A stretch of 9,811 nucleotides of DNA from Enterobacteriaceae bacterium. Its GTDB lineage: Bacteria > Pseudomonadota > Gammaproteobacteria > Enterobacterales > Enterobacteriaceae. Where the stretch lies: positions 1-9,811 of the forward strand of contig JALAGK010000424.1 of NCBI GenBank assembly GCA_022712475.1. The letters run 5' to 3'. Below, piece after piece: positions 1 to 7,152 of this stretch. A program made the translations under genes and the position numbers. The notes beneath the pieces are model-generated. The model saw nothing but the letters and a program-made list of their open reading frames with translations, was not told the DNA's origin and did no database searches. Numbering within the stretch: position 1 is the first letter of the stretch; every line of letters begins with the position of its first letter.

Positions 1-55
1 GTGCATCGATTGTAAAACCCTTGCGGAAATCCGCGAGAAGCAGATGGCCGGTTAA
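1..55 (+). CDS. dksA: DksA, C-terminal 17 residues only (cut by window edge)
   Basis: Reading from base 2, 17 codons encode [17 protein letters not shown] and then TAA at 53-55. This is the C-terminal end of DksA, the RNA polymerase secondary-channel protein that works with ppGpp in the stringent response. The CxxC pair is the second half of its four-cysteine zinc finger (Cys135 and Cys138 in the 151-residue E. coli protein), and the short helix after it is typical. Base 1 is the last base of the preceding codon. The start, coiled coil and first zinc cysteines lie outside the window. The family and the following gluQ support the call. Confidence 0.95.
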   Translation, partial: CIDCKTLAEIREKQMAG

Positions 56-78
56 CGCCGCGCAACGCTAATCATAAA

Positions 79-101
79 AAGGCGGGAGCCTCTCCCGCCT
101 T
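79..101 (+). terminator. Hairpin between dksA and gluQ, probable (leaky) terminator
   Basis: Bases 79-88 (AAGGCGGGAG) pair perfectly with 92-101 (CTCCCGCCTT) around a 3-base CCT loop, giving a GC-rich 8-10 bp stem. The downstream U-tract is poor on the plus strand (TTACCTCTTAT), while an A-run at 76-80 would be a T-run on the minus strand. In Shigella and E. coli gluQ is known to be co-transcribed with dksA and limited by a terminator here; this hairpin fits that role. The ATG of gluQ is only 7 bases past the stem. Confidence 0.75.
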
Positions 102-108
102 ACCTCTT

Positions 109-993
109 ATGCAACAACATCACTACATTGGGCGTTTTGCTCCTTCTCCATCAGGCGAGCTCCACTTTGGCTCGCTGATCGCTGCCCTTGGCAGCTGGCT
201 CCAGGCGCGTTCCCATGAGGGACGCTGGCTGGTGCGTATTGAAGATATTGACCCTCCTCGCGAAGTCCCCGGTGCCGCCAACACCATTTTACGCCAGCTT
301 GAACACTACGGCCTGCACTGGGACGGCGACGTACTGTGGCAGTCAAGCCGCCATGAGGCCTATCGCGAAGCGCTTGCCTGGCTATATCACCAGGGCCGTA
401 GCTATTACTGTGATTGCACGCGCAAGCGTATTCAGGCGCACGGCGGTTTTTATGACGGTCACTGCCGCGAACGCCACCTCACATCAGAACATACCGCCAC
501 GCGACTTCGTCAGACTCAACCGGTGCTGAGCTTTCACGATGTCCTGCGCGGCGAGATCCAGGCGCACGAGGCGCTGGCGCGCGAAGACTTTATTATTCAC
601 CGTCGCGACGGCCTGTTCGCCTATAACCTGGCGGTGGTGGTGGACGACCATTTTCAGGGCATCACCGAAATCGTGCGCGGTGCGGATTTAATTGAACCGA
701 CAGTTCGCCAGATTACGCTTTACCAGGCTTTTGGCTGGCGTACGCCGGACTACGTGCATTTGCCGCTGGCCCTCAACGAGCAGGGCGGTAAACTTTCCAA
801 GCAAAACCATGCTCCGGCGCTACCCACAGGGGATCCACGCCCGCTGCTGGTGCAGGCGCTGCGTTTTCTCAACCAGCCCGTCAACGAAGGCTGGCGCGAT
901 ATGACAGCCGAGGCGCTGTTAAACGAAGCGACAATCTACTGGTCGCTCACGAATGTGCCATTGAATCCGGCATTCTCAAACGCGTCACACTGA
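109..993 (+). CDS. gluQ: Glutamyl-Q tRNA(Asp) synthetase
   Basis: GluQ (YadB) activates glutamate and attaches it to the queuosine base at position 34 of tRNA-Asp rather than to the 3' end. It is a paralogue of the GluRS catalytic core without the anticodon-binding domain, and the 294-residue length fits that. Visible motifs are the opening [15 protein letters not shown], with the HIGH-like HFGS at residues 19-22, and the KMSKS-like KLSKQ at 228-232. The zinc site Cys101, Cys103, Tyr115, Cys119 lies in YYCDC...[16 protein letters not shown] and [16 protein letters not shown] are also family signatures. The ATG at 109 was chosen because GRFAPSP follows at once and there is no upstream ATG in frame after the dksA stop. 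E. coli GluQ is annotated at 308 residues, with a second methionine matching this start. No Shine-Dalgarno sequence is visible, and a hairpin ends 7 nt upstream. Confidence 0.96.
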   Translation: MQQHHYIGRFAPSPSGELHFGSLIAALGSWLQARSHEGRWLVRIEDIDPPREVPGAANTILRQLEHYGLHWDGDVLWQSSRHEAYREALAWLYHQGRSYYCDCTRKRIQAHGGFYDGHCRERHLTSEHTATRLRQTQPVLSFHDVLRGEIQAHEALAREDFIIHRRDGLFAYNLAVVVDDHFQGITEIVRGADLIEPTVRQITLYQAFGWRTPDYVHLPLALNEQGGKLSKQNHAPALPTGDPRPLLVQALRFLNQPVNEGWRDMTAEALLNEATIYWSLTNVPLNPAFSNASH

Positions 994-1001
994 GATATGA
1001 T
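973..1001 (+). promoter_or_regulatory. Candidate sigma-70 promoter for pcnB
   Basis: TTCTCA (973-978, 4/6 match to the -35 consensus) is separated by 17 bases from TATGAT (996-1001, 5/6 match to the -10). It spans the last codons and stop of gluQ. Transcription would start near 1008 and give a leader of about 45 nt before the AUU start of pcnB. E. coli pcnB is known to have several promoters in this region. A T7 run at 1012-1018 follows, but I see no strong stem before it, so I do not call a terminator. Confidence 0.45.
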
Positions 1002-1042
1002 GAGCCGCTTATTTTTTTGTCTGATTAATGATTGACACATCC

Positions 1043-1055
1043 GAGGTGCACTATT
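1043..1055 (+). promoter_or_regulatory. pcnB ribosome binding site with AUU start codon
   Basis: GAGGTG at 1043-1048 is a good Shine-Dalgarno sequence and lies 4 bases before ATT at 1053-1055. The frame from ATT gives [11 protein letters not shown] and a 465-residue protein, the same start and length as E. coli PcnB, for which AUU initiation has been shown experimentally. The only other non-AUG option nearby in frame, TTG at 1032, has no Shine-Dalgarno sequence in front of it. A poor start codon keeps poly(A) polymerase low, which is the known rationale in E. coli. Confidence 0.85.
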
Positions 1056-2450
1056 TTTACCCGAGTCGCTAATTTTTGCCGCAAGGTGCTAAACCGCGAA
1101 GAGAGCGTGGCCACAGAGCAAACCGCCCAGCCGCACATAACGGTTATCCCGCGCGACAGGCACACTATTTCCCGCAAAGATATCAGCGAAAATGCCCTCA
1201 AAGTGCTCTATCGTCTCAACAAAGCAGGCTTTGAAGCCTACCTTGTTGGCGGCGGTGTGCGCGACCTGCTGCTGGGGCAAAAGCCTAAAGACTTTGACGT
1301 GACGACCAACGCCACGCCGGATCAGGTGCGTAAACTGTTTCGTAACTGCCGCCTTGTAGGACGCCGTTTCCGTCTGGCCCACATTATGTTTGGACCAGAA
1401 ATCATTGAAGTCGCCACTTTTCGCGGCCACCACGAAGAGCAGGCTGACCGCCAGCTATCCCAGCGCGGCCAGAACGGCATGTTGCTGCGTGACAATATCT
1501 TTGGTTCTATCGAAGAAGATGCCCAGCGTCGCGATTTCACTATCAACAGCCTGTACTACAGCGCCGCCGACTTTACAGTGCGCGACTATGTGGGCGGTCT
1601 GAATGATTTGCAGCAGGGTGTTATCCGCCTGATTGGCGACCCGGAAACCCGTTATCGCGAAGATCCGGTTCGCATGCTGCGCGCAGTGCGTTTTGCCGCC
1701 AAGTTGAATATGAGCATTTGCCCGGGCTCCGGCGAACCTATTCCACGCCTGGCAACGCTAATTAACGATGTGCCACCAGCGCGTCTGTTTGAAGAATCCC
1801 TGAAGCTCCTGCAGGCGGGTCACGGTTTTGAAACCTGGCGACAGTTGCGTGAATACAACCTGTTGCAGCCGCTGTTCCCGGTGATTACCCGCTACCTGAC
1901 TGAGCGCGGTGATTCCAACATGGAGCGCATTATTGCGCAGGTGCTGAAAAACACCGATCACCGCTTGCATAATAATATGCGTGTGAATCCGGCGTTCCTG
2001 TTTGCCGCACTGTTCTGGTATCCGCAGCTTGAAATGGCGCAGAAGATTACCCAGGAAAGTGGACTTGCCTATTACGACGCCTTTGCGCTGGCTATGAACG
2101 AAGTGCTGGACGAAGCCTGTCGCTCAATCGCTATTCCTAAACGAATCACCTCACTGATTCGTGATATCTGGCAGTTGCAGTTGCGCCTGTCCAAACGCCA
2201 GGGCAAACGCGCCTGGAAGCTGATGGAACATCCTAAATTCCGCGCTGCCTACGATCTGCTGGAACTGCGTGCGGAAGCGGAGAATAACCCAGAGCTACAG
2301 CGTCTGGCGCAGTGGTGGGGCGAGTTCCAGTCTGCGCCTCCCCCGCGTCAAAAAGAGATGGTTGGTCAGTTGGGTGAAGACCCAAACAGCCGTCGCCGTC
2401 AGCGCCGCCCACGTCGACGCACGCCGAACAAGCGCGAGGGCAGCATGTGA
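1053..2450 (+). CDS. pcnB: Poly(A) polymerase I
   Basis: PcnB adds poly(A) tails to RNA 3' ends in the cytoplasm. This marks RNAs for decay, including the antisense RNA I of ColE1 plasmids, hence the 'plasmid copy number' name. From the AUU start the protein has 465 residues. Signatures of the class II nucleotidyltransferase / CCA-enzyme superfamily are GGGVRD at 66-71, the metal-binding DFD at 80-82 (Asp80 and Asp82), RRDFTIN at 159-165, and the RNA-binding-type [11 protein letters not shown] block. The C-terminus is a long Arg-rich tail ([10 protein letters not shown]), as in E. coli. It follows gluQ by 59 nt and probably has its own promoter near 973-1001. Its TGA overlaps the GTG of folK, so the two are likely translationally coupled. 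Naive start calling would give a 472-residue protein from TTG at 1032; I consider this wrong. Confidence 0.96.
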   Translation: MFTRVANFCRKVLNREESVATEQTAQPHITVIPRDRHTISRKDISENALKVLYRLNKAGFEAYLVGGGVRDLLLGQKPKDFDVTTNATPDQVRKLFRNCRLVGRRFRLAHIMFGPEIIEVATFRGHHEEQADRQLSQRGQNGMLLRDNIFGSIEEDAQRRDFTINSLYYSAADFTVRDYVGGLNDLQQGVIRLIGDPETRYREDPVRMLRAVRFAAKLNMSICPGSGEPIPRLATLINDVPPARLFEESLKLLQAGHGFETWRQLREYNLLQPLFPVITRYLTERGDSNMERIIAQVLKNTDHRLHNNMRVNPAFLFAALFWYPQLEMAQKITQESGLAYYDAFALAMNEVLDEACRSIAIPKRITSLIRDIWQLQLRLSKRQGKRAWKLMEHPKFRAAYDLLELRAEAENNPELQRLAQWWGEFQSAPPPRQKEMVGQLGEDPNSRRRQRRPRRRTPNKREGSM

Positions 2451-2926
2451 CGCTGTGCTACATTGCCATCGGCAGCAATCTGGCCTCGCCTCTGGCGCAG
2501 GCCAATGCCGCAGTCAAGGCACTGGGTACTCTCCCGGAAAGCCGTCTTGTTGCGGTATCGTCGTTTTACCGCACACCGCCGCTTGGCCCGCAGGATCAGC
2601 CCGATTATCTGAACGCCGTAGTGGCGCTCCAGACAACGCTTGCACCGCTGGTGCTTCTGGACCACACTCAGCGCATTGAGCTGGAGCAAGGGCGCGAGCG
2701 CAAGGACGAGCGCTGGGGACCGCGCACGCTGGATCTCGATATTCTGCTGTTTGGCAATGATACCCTTTGCTCTGAGCGTCTGACGGTGCCGCATTACGAC
2801 ATGAAAAATCGCCTGTTTATGCTCTACCCGCTAAGCGAAATTGCTCCTGACCTGACGTTTCCGGACGGCGAAACGCTACAAAACTGCCTGGCGCGTCTGC
2901 CAGACAGCCCACCGTCTTTATGGTAA
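2447..2926 (+). CDS. folK: HPPK, 6-hydroxymethyl-7,8-dihydropterin pyrophosphokinase
   Basis: FolK transfers pyrophosphate from ATP to 6-hydroxymethyl-7,8-dihydropterin, the step before dihydropteroate synthase in folate synthesis. The 159-residue length equals that of E. coli HPPK. Motifs include YIAIGSNL near the N-terminus, [21 protein letters not shown] (substrate loop, with Asn56 at the pterin site), and [11 protein letters not shown] at 89-99 with the two magnesium ligands Asp96 and Asp98. The GTG at 2447 is the start: GAGGG at 2436-2440 lies 6 bases before it, and the product begins [11 protein letters not shown] like the family. An ATG at 2445 is out of frame. GTGA (2447-2450) overlaps the pcnB stop by 4 nt, so it is in an operon with pcnB. 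E. coli has the same arrangement. Confidence 0.97.
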   Translation: MTLCYIAIGSNLASPLAQANAAVKALGTLPESRLVAVSSFYRTPPLGPQDQPDYLNAVVALQTTLAPLVLLDHTQRIELEQGRERKDERWGPRTLDLDILLFGNDTLCSERLTVPHYDMKNRLFMLYPLSEIAPDLTFPDGETLQNCLARLPDSPPSLW

Positions 2927-2988
2927 TTTGCCACACAATTCACTGACTTATCCGCTGTAATCCGCCACTGCTCGCCATGCAGGCAAAC

Positions 2989-3019
2989 AATGCCAGAATA
3001 ACCTCAAAATACTGGCATT
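2989..3019. repeat. 8-bp inverted repeat in the panB upstream region
   Basis: AATGCCAG (2989-2996) is the exact reverse complement of CTGGCATT (3012-3019), with a 15-base A/T-rich spacer. It could be a stem-loop in a panB leader or an operator-like protein-binding site. No T-run follows, so it is not an intrinsic terminator of folK. Function unknown. Confidence 0.4.
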
Positions 3020-3058
3020 CAGCTGCCGATTCTTCCAGAATGCGCTCTGTCCGTGGGT

Positions 3059-3085
3059 GGTAAGCCCGCTTCGCAGAATCTTACC
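3059..3085. repeat. 6-bp inverted repeat just upstream of the panB ribosome binding site
   Basis: GGTAAG (3059-3064) pairs with CTTACC (3080-3085) across a 15-base spacer. It ends 16 bases before the panB Shine-Dalgarno sequence at 3101-3106. A 6-bp match in this much sequence can occur by chance, so it is recorded only as a possible leader stem. Confidence 0.25.
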
Positions 3086-3110
3086 TGCACGCTACTTCAC
3101 AGGGGATAGC

Positions 3111-3905
3111 ATGAAACCAACCACCATTACCCAACTGCGCCAACTCAAGCAGCAGAAGAAAAAATTCGCCACGATCACCGCCTACGATTTCAGTTTTGCG
3201 AAACTGTTCGCCGACGAAGGCATTGGCGTCATGCTGGTGGGCGATTCACTGGGCATGGCAGTACTGGGCTATGACTCCACACTGCCAGTCACCGTTGACG
3301 ATATTGCCTGGTGTACCCGCGCCGTACGTCGCGGCGCGCCAGCCTGCCTGCTGCTGGCTGACCTACCGTTTATGGCCTATGCCCCGCCCGAGCAAGCCTG
3401 TGAAAACGCCGCTGCAGTGATGCGCGCAGGCGCCAATATGGTGAAAATCGAAGGGGGTCGCTGGCTGGTGGACACGGTGAAAATGCTCACCGAGCGCGCC
3501 GTGCCGGTGTGCGGCCATCTGGGTCTGACGCCGCAGTCGGTAAATATTTTTGGTGGCTATAAAGTACAGGGCCGCGGCGACGAAGCGGCGCAGGCGCTGT
3601 TGGATGACGCACTGGCGCTGGAGGCCGCAGGCGCACAGTTGCTGGTGCTGGAATGTGTCCCCGCAGAGCTTGCCACTCGCGTGAGCGACGCGCTGAGTAT
3701 TCCGGTTATCGGCATTGGCGCCGGTAACGGCACCGACGGCCAGATTCTGGTGATGCACGACGCGCTCGGCATTACCGGGGGCCACATTCCTAAATTTGCG
3801 AAAAACTTCCTGGCCGAAGCCGGTGATATCCGCGCGGCCGTGCGCCAGTATATTGCCGAGGTCGAGTCGGGTGCCTATCCGGGCGAAGAACACAGTTTTC
3901 ACTGA
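3111..3905 (+). CDS. panB: 3-methyl-2-oxobutanoate hydroxymethyltransferase (ketopantoate synthase)
   Basis: PanB moves a hydroxymethyl group from 5,10-methylenetetrahydrofolate to 2-ketoisovalerate, making ketopantoate, the first committed step to pantothenate and CoA. From ATG 3111 the protein has 264 residues, identical in length to E. coli PanB, and begins MKPTTI as that protein does. Active-site landmarks of this TIM-barrel enzyme are VGDS at 43-46 (Asp45), ADLPF at 83-87 (Asp84), KIEGG at 112-116 (Lys112, Glu114), GHLGLTPQS from 135 and ECVP at 181-184 (Glu181, the general base). AGGGGA at 3101-3106 is a good ribosome binding site. The frame is open upstream to a GTG at 3057, but those 18 residues lack family similarity. 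It is the first gene of panBCD; panC starts 14 nt after its stop. Confidence 0.98.
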   Translation: MKPTTITQLRQLKQQKKKFATITAYDFSFAKLFADEGIGVMLVGDSLGMAVLGYDSTLPVTVDDIAWCTRAVRRGAPACLLLADLPFMAYAPPEQACENAAAVMRAGANMVKIEGGRWLVDTVKMLTERAVPVCGHLGLTPQSVNIFGGYKVQGRGDEAAQALLDDALALEAAGAQLLVLECVPAELATRVSDALSIPVIGIGAGNGTDGQILVMHDALGITGGHIPKFAKNFLAEAGDIRAAVRQYIAEVESGAYPGEEHSFH

Positions 3906-3919
3906 CAGGAGAAAGGGTT

Positions 3920-4774
3920 GTGCTGATTATTGAAACCTTACCGCTATTACGTCAGCAGATTCGCCGCTGGCGTCAGGAAGGCAAGCGTATCGCGCTGGTG
4001 CCGACCATGGGCAACCTGCACGACGGTCACATGAAACTGGTCGACACCGCAAAGGCCAGCGCCGATGTGGTCGTCACCAGTATCTTCGTTAACCCGATGC
4101 AATTTGACCGGCCCGACGACCTGGCGCGTTACCCGCGCACCCTTCAGGAAGACTGTGAAAAGCTTAACCGCCGTGGTGTGGACGTGGTATTTGCACCGAC
4201 CGCCCACGAGGTTTATCCGCATGGAATGGAAGACCAGACCTTTGTTGAAGTACCTGTGCTGTCCAGTATTCTGGAGGGCGTGAGCCGTCCGGGCCATTTT
4301 CGCGGCGTGGCAACGGTGGTCAGCAAGCTGTTCAACCTGGTCCAGCCAGACGTAGCGTGCTTTGGCGAAAAAGACTTTCAGCAGCTGGCGCTGATTCGCA
4401 AGATGGTGGCCGATATGGGCTATGACATCGATATTATCGGCGTGCCCACACTGCGTGCAAAAGATGGCCTGGCGCTCAGTTCACGCAACGGTTATCTCAC
4501 CAGCGATCAGCGTAAGATTGCGCCAGGGCTGCATAAAGTGATGCAGAGCGTGGCGCAGAAGCTGACCGACGGCGCACGCGATATTGACGAGATTATCGCT
4601 ATCGCCGAGCAGGAACTCAATGAAAAAGGCTTTCGCGCTGATGACCTGCAAATTCGCGATGCCGACACGCTTCAAGCGCTTAATGCCAACAGCCAGCGCG
4701 CCGTCGTGCTGGTTGCGGCCTGGCTTGGCCAGGCACGTCTTATCGACAATGTTCAGGTAACACTTGAGCGCTAG
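3920..4774 (+). CDS. panC: Pantothenate synthetase (pantoate-beta-alanine ligase)
   Basis: PanC joins pantoate and beta-alanine with ATP through a pantoyl-adenylate intermediate, giving pantothenate. The product has 284 residues; E. coli PanC has 283. It is a member of the HIGH nucleotidyltransferase superfamily: [10 protein letters not shown] at 28-37 carries the HIGH-type motif (His34, His37), [18 protein letters not shown] binds substrates, and ALSSRN at 185-190 is the KMSKS equivalent. FGEKDFQQL and IRDADTL are further family signatures. The start is GTG at 3920, with AGGAG at 3907-3911 eight bases ahead and an N-terminus [13 protein letters not shown] identical to E. coli. It is in an operon with panB and followed 93 nt later by panD. 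Confidence 0.98.
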   Translation: MLIIETLPLLRQQIRRWRQEGKRIALVPTMGNLHDGHMKLVDTAKASADVVVTSIFVNPMQFDRPDDLARYPRTLQEDCEKLNRRGVDVVFAPTAHEVYPHGMEDQTFVEVPVLSSILEGVSRPGHFRGVATVVSKLFNLVQPDVACFGEKDFQQLALIRKMVADMGYDIDIIGVPTLRAKDGLALSSRNGYLTSDQRKIAPGLHKVMQSVAQKLTDGARDIDEIIAIAEQELNEKGFRADDLQIRDADTLQALNANSQRAVVLVAAWLGQARLIDNVQVTLER

Positions 4775-4783
4775 ACAGCGCAT

Positions 4784-4805
4784 AAAAAAGCGGCAATACT
4801 GCCGC
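4784..4805 (-). terminator. Intrinsic-type terminator oriented to the minus strand, in the panC-panD gap
   Basis: GCGGCA (4790-4795) and TGCCGC (4800-4805) form a perfect 6-bp, mostly GC stem with a 4-base loop. On the plus strand it is preceded by six A's (4784-4789) and not followed by T's. Read on the minus strand it is stem, tetraloop, stem, then TTTTTT directly: the textbook layout for leftward transcription. The nearest minus-strand gene upstream is yadE, whose transcript would have to cross panD antisense to reach it. It might still act weakly on panC transcripts as a plain hairpin. Confidence 0.6.
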
Positions 4806-4817
4806 CAAAATACCTCG

Positions 4818-4840
4818 GAAACGGACGAGCTGTCCGTTTC
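4818..4840 (+). repeat. Perfect 9-bp stem-loop upstream of panD
   Basis: GAAACGGAC (4818-4826) pairs exactly with GTCCGTTTC (4832-4840) around GAGCT. No T-run follows on either side, so it is not a standard terminator. The stem ends 15 bases before the panD ribosome binding site (AGGA, 4856-4859). It could stabilise a processed panD message or act as a binding site; function unknown. In E. coli K-12 this gap contains rpnC (yadD), which is absent here. Confidence 0.55.
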
Positions 4841-4867
4841 ACGGCAACTGAGACCAGGATTTTCGCT

Positions 4868-5248
4868 ATGATTCGTACGATGCTGCAAGGCAAACTTCAC
4901 CGGGTAAAAGTCACACTGGCCGACCTTCACTATGAAGGCTCCTGTGCTATCGATCAGGATTTTCTTGATGCGGCCGGGATTCTGGAATACGAAGCTATCG
5001 ACATTTACAACGTCACCAACGGCAAGCGTTTTTCCACCTACGCCATTGCTGGCGAGCGTGGCTCAAAAATTATTTCCGTTAACGGTGCCGCAGCCCACTG
5101 CGCCAGCGTAGGCGACATTCTGATTATCGCAAGCTATGTCACCATGCCAGACAGTGAAGCGCGCAGCTGGCAGCCGAAAGTGGCCTATTTTGACGGCGAC
5201 AACGAGATGAAACGTCTCGCCAAAGCCGTGCCCGTCCAGGTCGCCTGA
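4868..5248 (+). CDS. panD: Aspartate 1-decarboxylase proenzyme (pyruvoyl enzyme)
   Basis: PanD decarboxylates L-aspartate to beta-alanine, the second substrate of PanC. The 126-residue length equals E. coli PanD. The proenzyme cuts itself between Gly24 and Ser25 in HYEGSCAID, and Ser25 becomes the pyruvoyl cofactor. Lys9, Arg54, Thr57 and Tyr58 (in [10 protein letters not shown]), which serve cleavage and catalysis, are present, as is the NGAAAH segment. In enterics cleavage needs the acetyltransferase-like partner PanZ (PanM), which also mediates CoA feedback; that gene is not in this window. The ATG at 4868 has AGGA 8 bases upstream. The 93-nt gap after panC holds two hairpins, so panD may be read with panBC or from a separate promoter that I could not identify. 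It converges with yadE, 20 nt away. Confidence 0.98.
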   Translation: MIRTMLQGKLHRVKVTLADLHYEGSCAIDQDFLDAAGILEYEAIDIYNVTNGKRFSTYAIAGERGSKIISVNGAAAHCASVGDILIIASYVTMPDSEARSWQPKVAYFDGDNEMKRLAKAVPVQVA

Positions 5249-5261
5249 CCGCCCTCACCTG

Positions 5262-5284
5262 CCAGCCGCTAGCCCTGCGGCTGG
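5262..5284. repeat. 8-bp stem-loop at the panD/yadE convergent junction
   Basis: CCAGCCGC (5262-5269) pairs with GCGGCTGG (5277-5284) around a 7-base loop, overlapping the last codons and stop of yadE. Neither side has a T-run (TTGGTGAT on the plus strand, GGTGAGGG on the minus strand). It may protect 3' ends or pause polymerase but is not a convincing intrinsic terminator. Confidence 0.4.
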
Positions 5285-6522
5285 TTGGTGATAAGCCGCG
5301 CCATTGTCTCTAATGAATCGGTGCGCAAAATATACAGCCGCTTGAGCGCAAACGGATTATCCCCCGGCTTTACCTTACCGCGCACCGTCGTGACTGCCAG
5401 ATGAAACCCCGCCTCCTGTGCCGCCTGCATACCTTGCGTGTTGTAGCCACCAAACGGATACGAGAGATACCAGACGTGAGGGGTAAATTGCTCAAGAGCG
5501 CGCCGTGAACGCCTGAAGTCAAACAACACATTGTGCTCGCTTCGGCTCAGTAAAACCGGTCGCCGAGCGGCATCCACTCGGTGTAAAAAGTGCGTGTGGG
5601 ACTGGAGATCAAATACGTCCTGAATGTCTTTAAGCTCCGAGAGGCTCATAAACTGTAATCGCATCGGATCCCAGCGCTGAGGCCAGCGTTTGATGCGTGA
5701 TGAGATAATAAACGCCGTCGCCTTGAAGCCATTTTGCCGCAGTACCGGCCAGGCATAACGCCATACCGACTTCAATCCATCATCAAACGTAATTGCCACC
5801 GCCCGTCCCGGCAGATTAATGCGGTTATAGAGATAATCTTCAAGCTGATAGAGCGTGATTGTGGTGTATCTCTGGTCACTCAGCCAGGCCATCTGGTTGC
5901 TGAAAGCCCGAACCGAAGTCGTGGTGGAAGTGTGGCGAAAGCGCGTGTTCTCTTCGTCGCGTAAAATATGATGGTACGTCAGTACCGGCACACCATTATC
6001 TTCCTGCGCATCCAGCCCACTTACCCAGGCCAGGCGCTCGCCAATGCGAATCTGAAACCAGGTCTGATTAAGCCGGTCCTTAAGCCTGCTGGAGACCGGG
6101 TAGCGCAGATTATCTGCAAGCGTGCCAACGCGCTCGCTCTTTACATCGGGTGCGCTGTACATTGGTGTTGCTTTTATCGTGACAAGGTTCTGGTTGCTGA
6201 GTGGTTTGTTCAAATCGCCTAACCGGTCCTCCACCCGCCGTTTACCCTGCACGTCTGTTAACCGGCTGCGTTCAATAAAGCCGGTGCCGTTACCAAAGCG
6301 GAATTCATAATAATCTGATGACACCGGTACAACCGCCAGCAATTGACCGGCTTCAATATTACCGACAAATACAATCTTATCTGCCACCTGTGCCTGAACG
6401 GACGCAGTCGCGTTCACCTGCATATAACGTGAGGCGGGATAATTTTCATTCAGCAAATCGGCCTGCGCGCTGGCGCAGAACAGCACTAACAAGACGACAC
6501 CACGTAGGACGTATGAAAACAT
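5269..6522 (-). CDS. yadE: YadE-like secreted polysaccharide deacetylase (NodB/CE4 fold)
   Basis: The 417-residue protein starts with a signal peptide ([21 protein letters not shown], likely cut before Asp22), so it acts in the periplasm or envelope. A lipobox is doubtful because Phe precedes Cys16. Residues about 32-92 and 112-170 look like two SH3-like beta regions. A NodB-type deacetylase domain follows from about 178: [13 protein letters not shown] at 245-249 (Asp247, Asp248), SHTHFLH with metal-ligand candidates His309 and His314, and YPFGGY at 355-360. The His spacing of five matches PgaB/IcaB-type N-acetylglucosamine deacetylases. The sugar substrate is unknown. The reading frame starts at ATG 6522 with no clear Shine-Dalgarno sequence; no ATG, GTG or TTG lies shortly upstream in frame. 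It lies 167 nt downstream of yadI on the same strand and ends tail-to-tail with panD. Confidence 0.9.
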   Translation of the reverse strand: MFSYVLRGVVLLVLFCASAQADLLNENYPASRYMQVNATASVQAQVADKIVFVGNIEAGQLLAVVPVSSDYYEFRFGNGTGFIERSRLTDVQGKRRVEDRLGDLNKPLSNQNLVTIKATPMYSAPDVKSERVGTLADNLRYPVSSRLKDRLNQTWFQIRIGERLAWVSGLDAQEDNGVPVLTYHHILRDEENTRFRHTSTTTSVRAFSNQMAWLSDQRYTTITLYQLEDYLYNRINLPGRAVAITFDDGLKSVWRYAWPVLRQNGFKATAFIISSRIKRWPQRWDPMRLQFMSLSELKDIQDVFDLQSHTHFLHRVDAARRPVLLSRSEHNVLFDFRRSRRALEQFTPHVWYLSYPFGGYNTQGMQAAQEAGFHLAVTTVRGKVKPGDNPFALKRLYILRTDSLETMARLITNQPQG

Positions 6523-6586
6523 AGTGAGGGTAAGAGACTGAACCAGGGAGCCTTTATTCTGGCAGATGGCCGCAGGAGCGCAACCA

Positions 6587-6622
6587 GCAGCAAAGCGGCA
6601 AGACGCTTTGCGCAGATTTTTT
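6587..6622 (+). terminator. Hairpin plus T6 on the plus strand between yadE and yadI (possible terminator, or part of the yadE promoter region)
   Basis: GCAAAGCG (6590-6597) pairs exactly with CGCTTTGC (6604-6611) across a 6-base loop. The stem can gain two G-C pairs (6587-6588 with 6612-6613) past a bulged A. Six T's follow at 6617-6622, so it reads as a moderate intrinsic terminator for rightward transcription. The flanking genes are both on the minus strand, so the only upstream plus-strand source I see is read-through from panD across yadE. Alternatively the same bases serve yadE: TATAAA on the minus strand (6625-6620) could be its -10, with the hairpin in its leader. No good -35 is visible. 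Confidence 0.4.
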
Positions 6623-6689
6623 ATACAAACTGGCGTTGAAAGAGAGTGCTCACACGCTGCCAGCAGCCGCGTACACTGGTGAAACCCGG

Positions 6690-7136
6690 TTAGCCAGCAT
6701 CTAACCAGTCCGGCAAAATCAGCTGGAATGGCGGATTTTTTTGCTGCTGGTGCCAGAGACTGGTCGCGATACCGTCACTGCCAGTTACAATAGCGTCGCG
6801 AAAAGTGGCACTACAGTGCGTATCACGCAGTACCAGCATTTTCGCCAGTAGCGCAACATTGAATCCCGCAATCACTTCGCAGTGTTCGTGCTTGTGGCTG
6901 AGTAGTGACGCCGCACGATAGGGTGCCGCACCGATGATATCGGTCAGGAAAATGACGCCGTTGCCGCCATCCACCTCATGTAGGGCATCACACATCATAC
7001 GACTGAGCATATTGGTGCTCTGCCCTGGCAAGTACTCCACGGCACGGCAGCGTGCCAGCGGTCCTGCCTGCTTTATCAACGACGACAGCGTGTCATGAGC
7101 AAGACAACCATGTGCGGCAATAACCCATCCCAACAT
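6690..7136 (-). CDS. yadI: Stand-alone PTS EIIA component, mannose family (YadI)
   Basis: The 148-residue protein is a single EIIA domain of the mannose/fructose-type phosphotransferase system, close in length to E. coli YadI. VIAAHG places the phosphoryl-accepting histidine at His9, matching His10 of Man[13 protein letters not shown] at 65-76, with Asp66 next to the active site, and AGFNVALL at 90-97 are further EIIA-Man signatures. No EIIB, EIIC or EIID gene is nearby, so its partner and sugar, if any, are unknown; a regulatory phosphocarrier role is possible. The ATG at 7136 has AGGTG on the minus strand (7149-7145) eight bases upstream. It follows yadH on the same strand after 103 nt that contain a large inverted repeat, and precedes yadE. 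Confidence 0.93.
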   Translation of the reverse strand: MLGWVIAAHGCLAHDTLSSLIKQAGPLARCRAVEYLPGQSTNMLSRMMCDALHEVDGGNGVIFLTDIIGAAPYRAASLLSHKHEHCEVIAGFNVALLAKMLVLRDTHCSATFRDAIVTGSDGIATSLWHQQQKNPPFQLILPDWLDAG

Positions 7137-7152
7137 TGTGCTGGCACCTGCA

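Larger units (their letters stand above)
2927..3110. other. folK-panB intergenic region, probable panB leader/promoter region
   Basis: These 184 nt hold no gene that I can support. A TGTAAT at 2956-2961 resembles a -10 box, but the nearest TTGCCA (2928-2933) is 22 bases upstream, too far for a standard promoter. Two inverted repeats (2989-3019 and 3059-3085) lie downstream. CAGAAT occurs three times, at 2994, 3035 and 3074, about 40 bases apart, which may be chance. AGGGGA at 3101-3106 is the panB ribosome binding site. A pan operon promoter is expected here, but I cannot place it with confidence. Confidence 0.5.

Noticed and set aside
1002..1018. T7 run at 1012-1018 after gluQ as an intrinsic terminator
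   Set aside because: No stable stem directly precedes the T-run.
1032..1052. TTG start giving a 472-residue PcnB
   Set aside because: No Shine-Dalgarno sequence precedes it, the extra seven residues are not part of the family, and the AUU at 1053 has a good SD and the known N-terminus.
1032..1060. Perfect -35 hexamer TTGACA at 1032-1037 as a promoter
   Set aside because: The only -10-like sequence, TATTTT at 1052-1057, is 14 bases away, too close, and transcription would begin inside pcnB.
2399..2794. 131-residue minus-strand open frame across the pcnB/folK junction
   Set aside because: It is a shadow of two well-supported genes, with low-complexity composition and no family features.
3057..3110. 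GTG at 3057 as an upstream in-frame start for panB
   Set aside because: ATG at 3111 has a strong SD, begins MKPTTI as in the family and gives exactly 264 residues.
3363..3902. 179-residue minus-strand open frame opposite panB
   Set aside because: It is fully antisense to a highly conserved enzyme, has no recognisable domain and no SD; such frames arise from GC-rich codon bias.
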